Assembly (NCBI GenBank): GCA_025359825.1
Contig: JANYER010000453.1
Coordinates: 1-33,276, forward strand
Reading direction: 5' to 3'
Source: Granulicella sp.
Lineage (GTDB): Bacteria; Acidobacteriota; Terriglobia; Terriglobales; Acidobacteriaceae
DNA: 33,276 bases
The position numbers were made by a program, and so were the translations under genes. Positions 32,252 to 33,276 of the stretch are shown here, piece by piece (the first letter of the stretch is position 1; each line of letters starts with the position of its first letter). A model generated the notes under the pieces. It was not told the origin of the DNA, did not search any database, and saw only the letters and a program-made list of their open reading frames with translations.

Positions 32252-33276
32252 ATGGCAAGTAAAAAACGATTTGCGCTCAATGTAGTCATGAACTGGGCAT
32301 CCATGGCCGTCGGCATGGTGGTTCCATTCTTCCTCACCCCGTACGTGGTCCGCAGTCTTGGGCCCATCGCATACGGCGTCTGGATTCTTGCGGTCTCCAC
32401 CGTCTCCTACTTGAATCTGCTGGACCTCGGCCTCCGCAGCGCGATCGTTCGTTTTGTCTCCAAGGGTCACGCGGAAGGCCGGGACGACGAAGCCCGGGAT
32501 GCCATCGGGGCTGCTCTCTGGGTACGGCTTCTCATTGCCGCAGTCGTTGGCGTGCTAAGTCTGCTGCTTGCATATCTCTTCCCGCACTTCTTCAAGGTGC
32601 CCCAGGACCTGCAACACGCGGGGCAGATCACCGTCCTTCTCTGCGCGCTGGGCGTCTCCTTCACGCTGGTCTCGGGCGTATTTGGCGGCGTCCTCTCTGC
32701 CATTCATCGCTTCGATATTCTTAGCTCCATCTCGGTGACACAGACTCTCTGCCGTGCAGTCGGAGTCATCCTGATCCTGCGCAGTGGCCACGGTTTGATC
32801 ACGCTCGCATATTGGGAGTTTGCCATCGCGGTCACGGCCGGACTCGTCACCTGCCTTACCGCACTTAAGATGTACCCACCCTGTCGTGTGCGGCTCCGCA
32901 AACCGCATATCAGCACCCTTAAAAAGATCTGGTCGTACAGCTTCAAGACTTTCATCATCATCGTCGCCGTACAGATCGTCTACTATACCGACAACATCGT
33001 AGTCGGTGCGTTCCTGTCCGTCGGTGCAGTAACGCTCTACTCCATCGCAGGCAGTTTGGCTATTTACTCCGGACAAGTAGCGTCGGCCATGGGTGCCACA
33101 TTCATCCCACTGGCGAGCAGCCTTGATGCGTCCGGACGTTCCAAAGACCTCGAGACACTGCTCTTGCGTGGCACACAGGCAGCGATGGGACTTATGCTCC
33201 CCATCAGCCTGACGCTCATGCTCCGTGGCAAAACATTTATCGGTATCTGGATGGGCGCACAGTACAGCCACACCTC
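32252..33276 (+). CDS. Polysaccharide flippase, Wzx/MATE-like (3' truncated by window)
   Basis: This gene is absent from the ORF track because it runs off the window end without a stop. The visible 341 residues begin MASKKRFALNVVMNWASMAVG and continue VVPFFLTPYVVRSLGPIAYGVW, the typical N-terminus of Wzx-type oligosaccharide flippases. Several hydrophobic helices follow (LLIAAVVGVLSLLLAYLF, TVLLCALGVSFTLVSGVF), then the motif-like QIVYYTDNIVVGAFLSVGAV and YSIAGSLAIYSGQVASAMGATFIPLAS. It should flip lipid-linked oligosaccharides to the periplasmic face. ATG 32252 is the only start codon in frame after a stop at 32213; the ribosome site is weak. Its direction, opposite to the glycosyltransferase, suggests a separate transcript leading into genes beyond the window. 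Confidence 0.88.
   Translation, partial: MASKKRFALNVVMNWASMAVGMVVPFFLTPYVVRSLGPIAYGVWILAVSTVSYLNLLDLGLRSAIVRFVSKGHAEGRDDEARDAIGAALWVRLLIAAVVGVLSLLLAYLFPHFFKVPQDLQHAGQITVLLCALGVSFTLVSGVFGGVLSAIHRFDILSSISVTQTLCRAVGVILILRSGHGLITLAYWEFAIAVTAGLVTCLTALKMYPPCRVRLRKPHISTLKKIWSYSFKTFIIIVAVQIVYYTDNIVVGAFLSVGAVTLYSIAGSLAIYSGQVASAMGATFIPLASSLDASGRSKDLETLLLRGTQAAMGLMLPISLTLMLRGKTFIGIWMGAQYSHT

Noticed and set aside
32555-33271. 238-residue minus-strand ORF
   Set aside because: Antisense to the flippase frame, which is open to the window end and recognisable; the track omits it only because it lacks a stop.
1-33276. CRISPR arrays, tRNA/rRNA genes, insertion sequences, attachment sites
   Set aside because: No regularly spaced direct repeats, tRNA-like folds, transposase frames or flanking terminal repeats were seen by eye; a covariance or repeat search was not possible.

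Overview
The window most likely comes from an Acidobacteriota chromosome of the Terriglobus/Granulicella/Edaphobacter type (class Terriglobia). This is inferred from its moderately GC-rich coding sequence, a partial gene of the acidobacterial VWFA-related family, a DUF6982-like protein and an exosortase-linked exopolysaccharide (EPS) locus. No rRNA, tRNA, CRISPR array, transposase or phage gene was seen.

Left part (1-12.5 kb), mostly housekeeping and envelope genes. It holds the 3' end of a VWFA-related gene and, convergent with it, a PepSY-like exported protein followed by an OmpR-type response regulator and its histidine kinase. Next on the minus strand are a HisA-like TIM barrel and an exported metallophosphoesterase. 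Divergent from these is a six-repeat ribosomal protein S1 gene with a strong terminator. A small hypothetical protein and ornithine aminotransferase (rocD) follow. Then comes about 640 bp rich in hairpins, low-complexity repeats and a G-rich tract, which leads into a decayed Sel1-repeat gene (a frameshifted start and an internal amber codon). A two-domain exported VOC protein closes the section.

Middle (12.5-17.6 kb), a regulatory block. A membrane diguanylate cyclase lacking the canonical inhibitory site is followed by a DUF6982-like protein coupled to a sigma-54 activator whose receiver has lost its phospho-acceptor Asp. Across an AT-rich region lies a second, receiver-less sigma-54 activator that is transcribed divergently.

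Right part (17.6-33.3 kb), an exosortase-type EPS locus. A tight minus-strand operon encodes, in transcription order, a Wza-type export protein, a predicted outer-membrane beta-barrel, a Wzz-type chain-length protein, an ExeA-like AAA ATPase, a BY-kinase and a polyprenyl glycosylphosphotransferase. Divergent from it are the exosortase, EpsI and a PrsT-like TPR lipoprotein. An O-antigen-ligase-type protein, a family 2 glycosyltransferase and a truncated flippase gene follow. Together these could start a lipid-linked glycan, extend and flip it, polymerise or ligate it, export it, and anchor or process sorted surface proteins. No PEP-CTERM substrate is encoded in the window. The two sigma-54 activators are the obvious candidate regulators, which is an inference from position and from weak -24/-12-like sites in the divergent promoter region.
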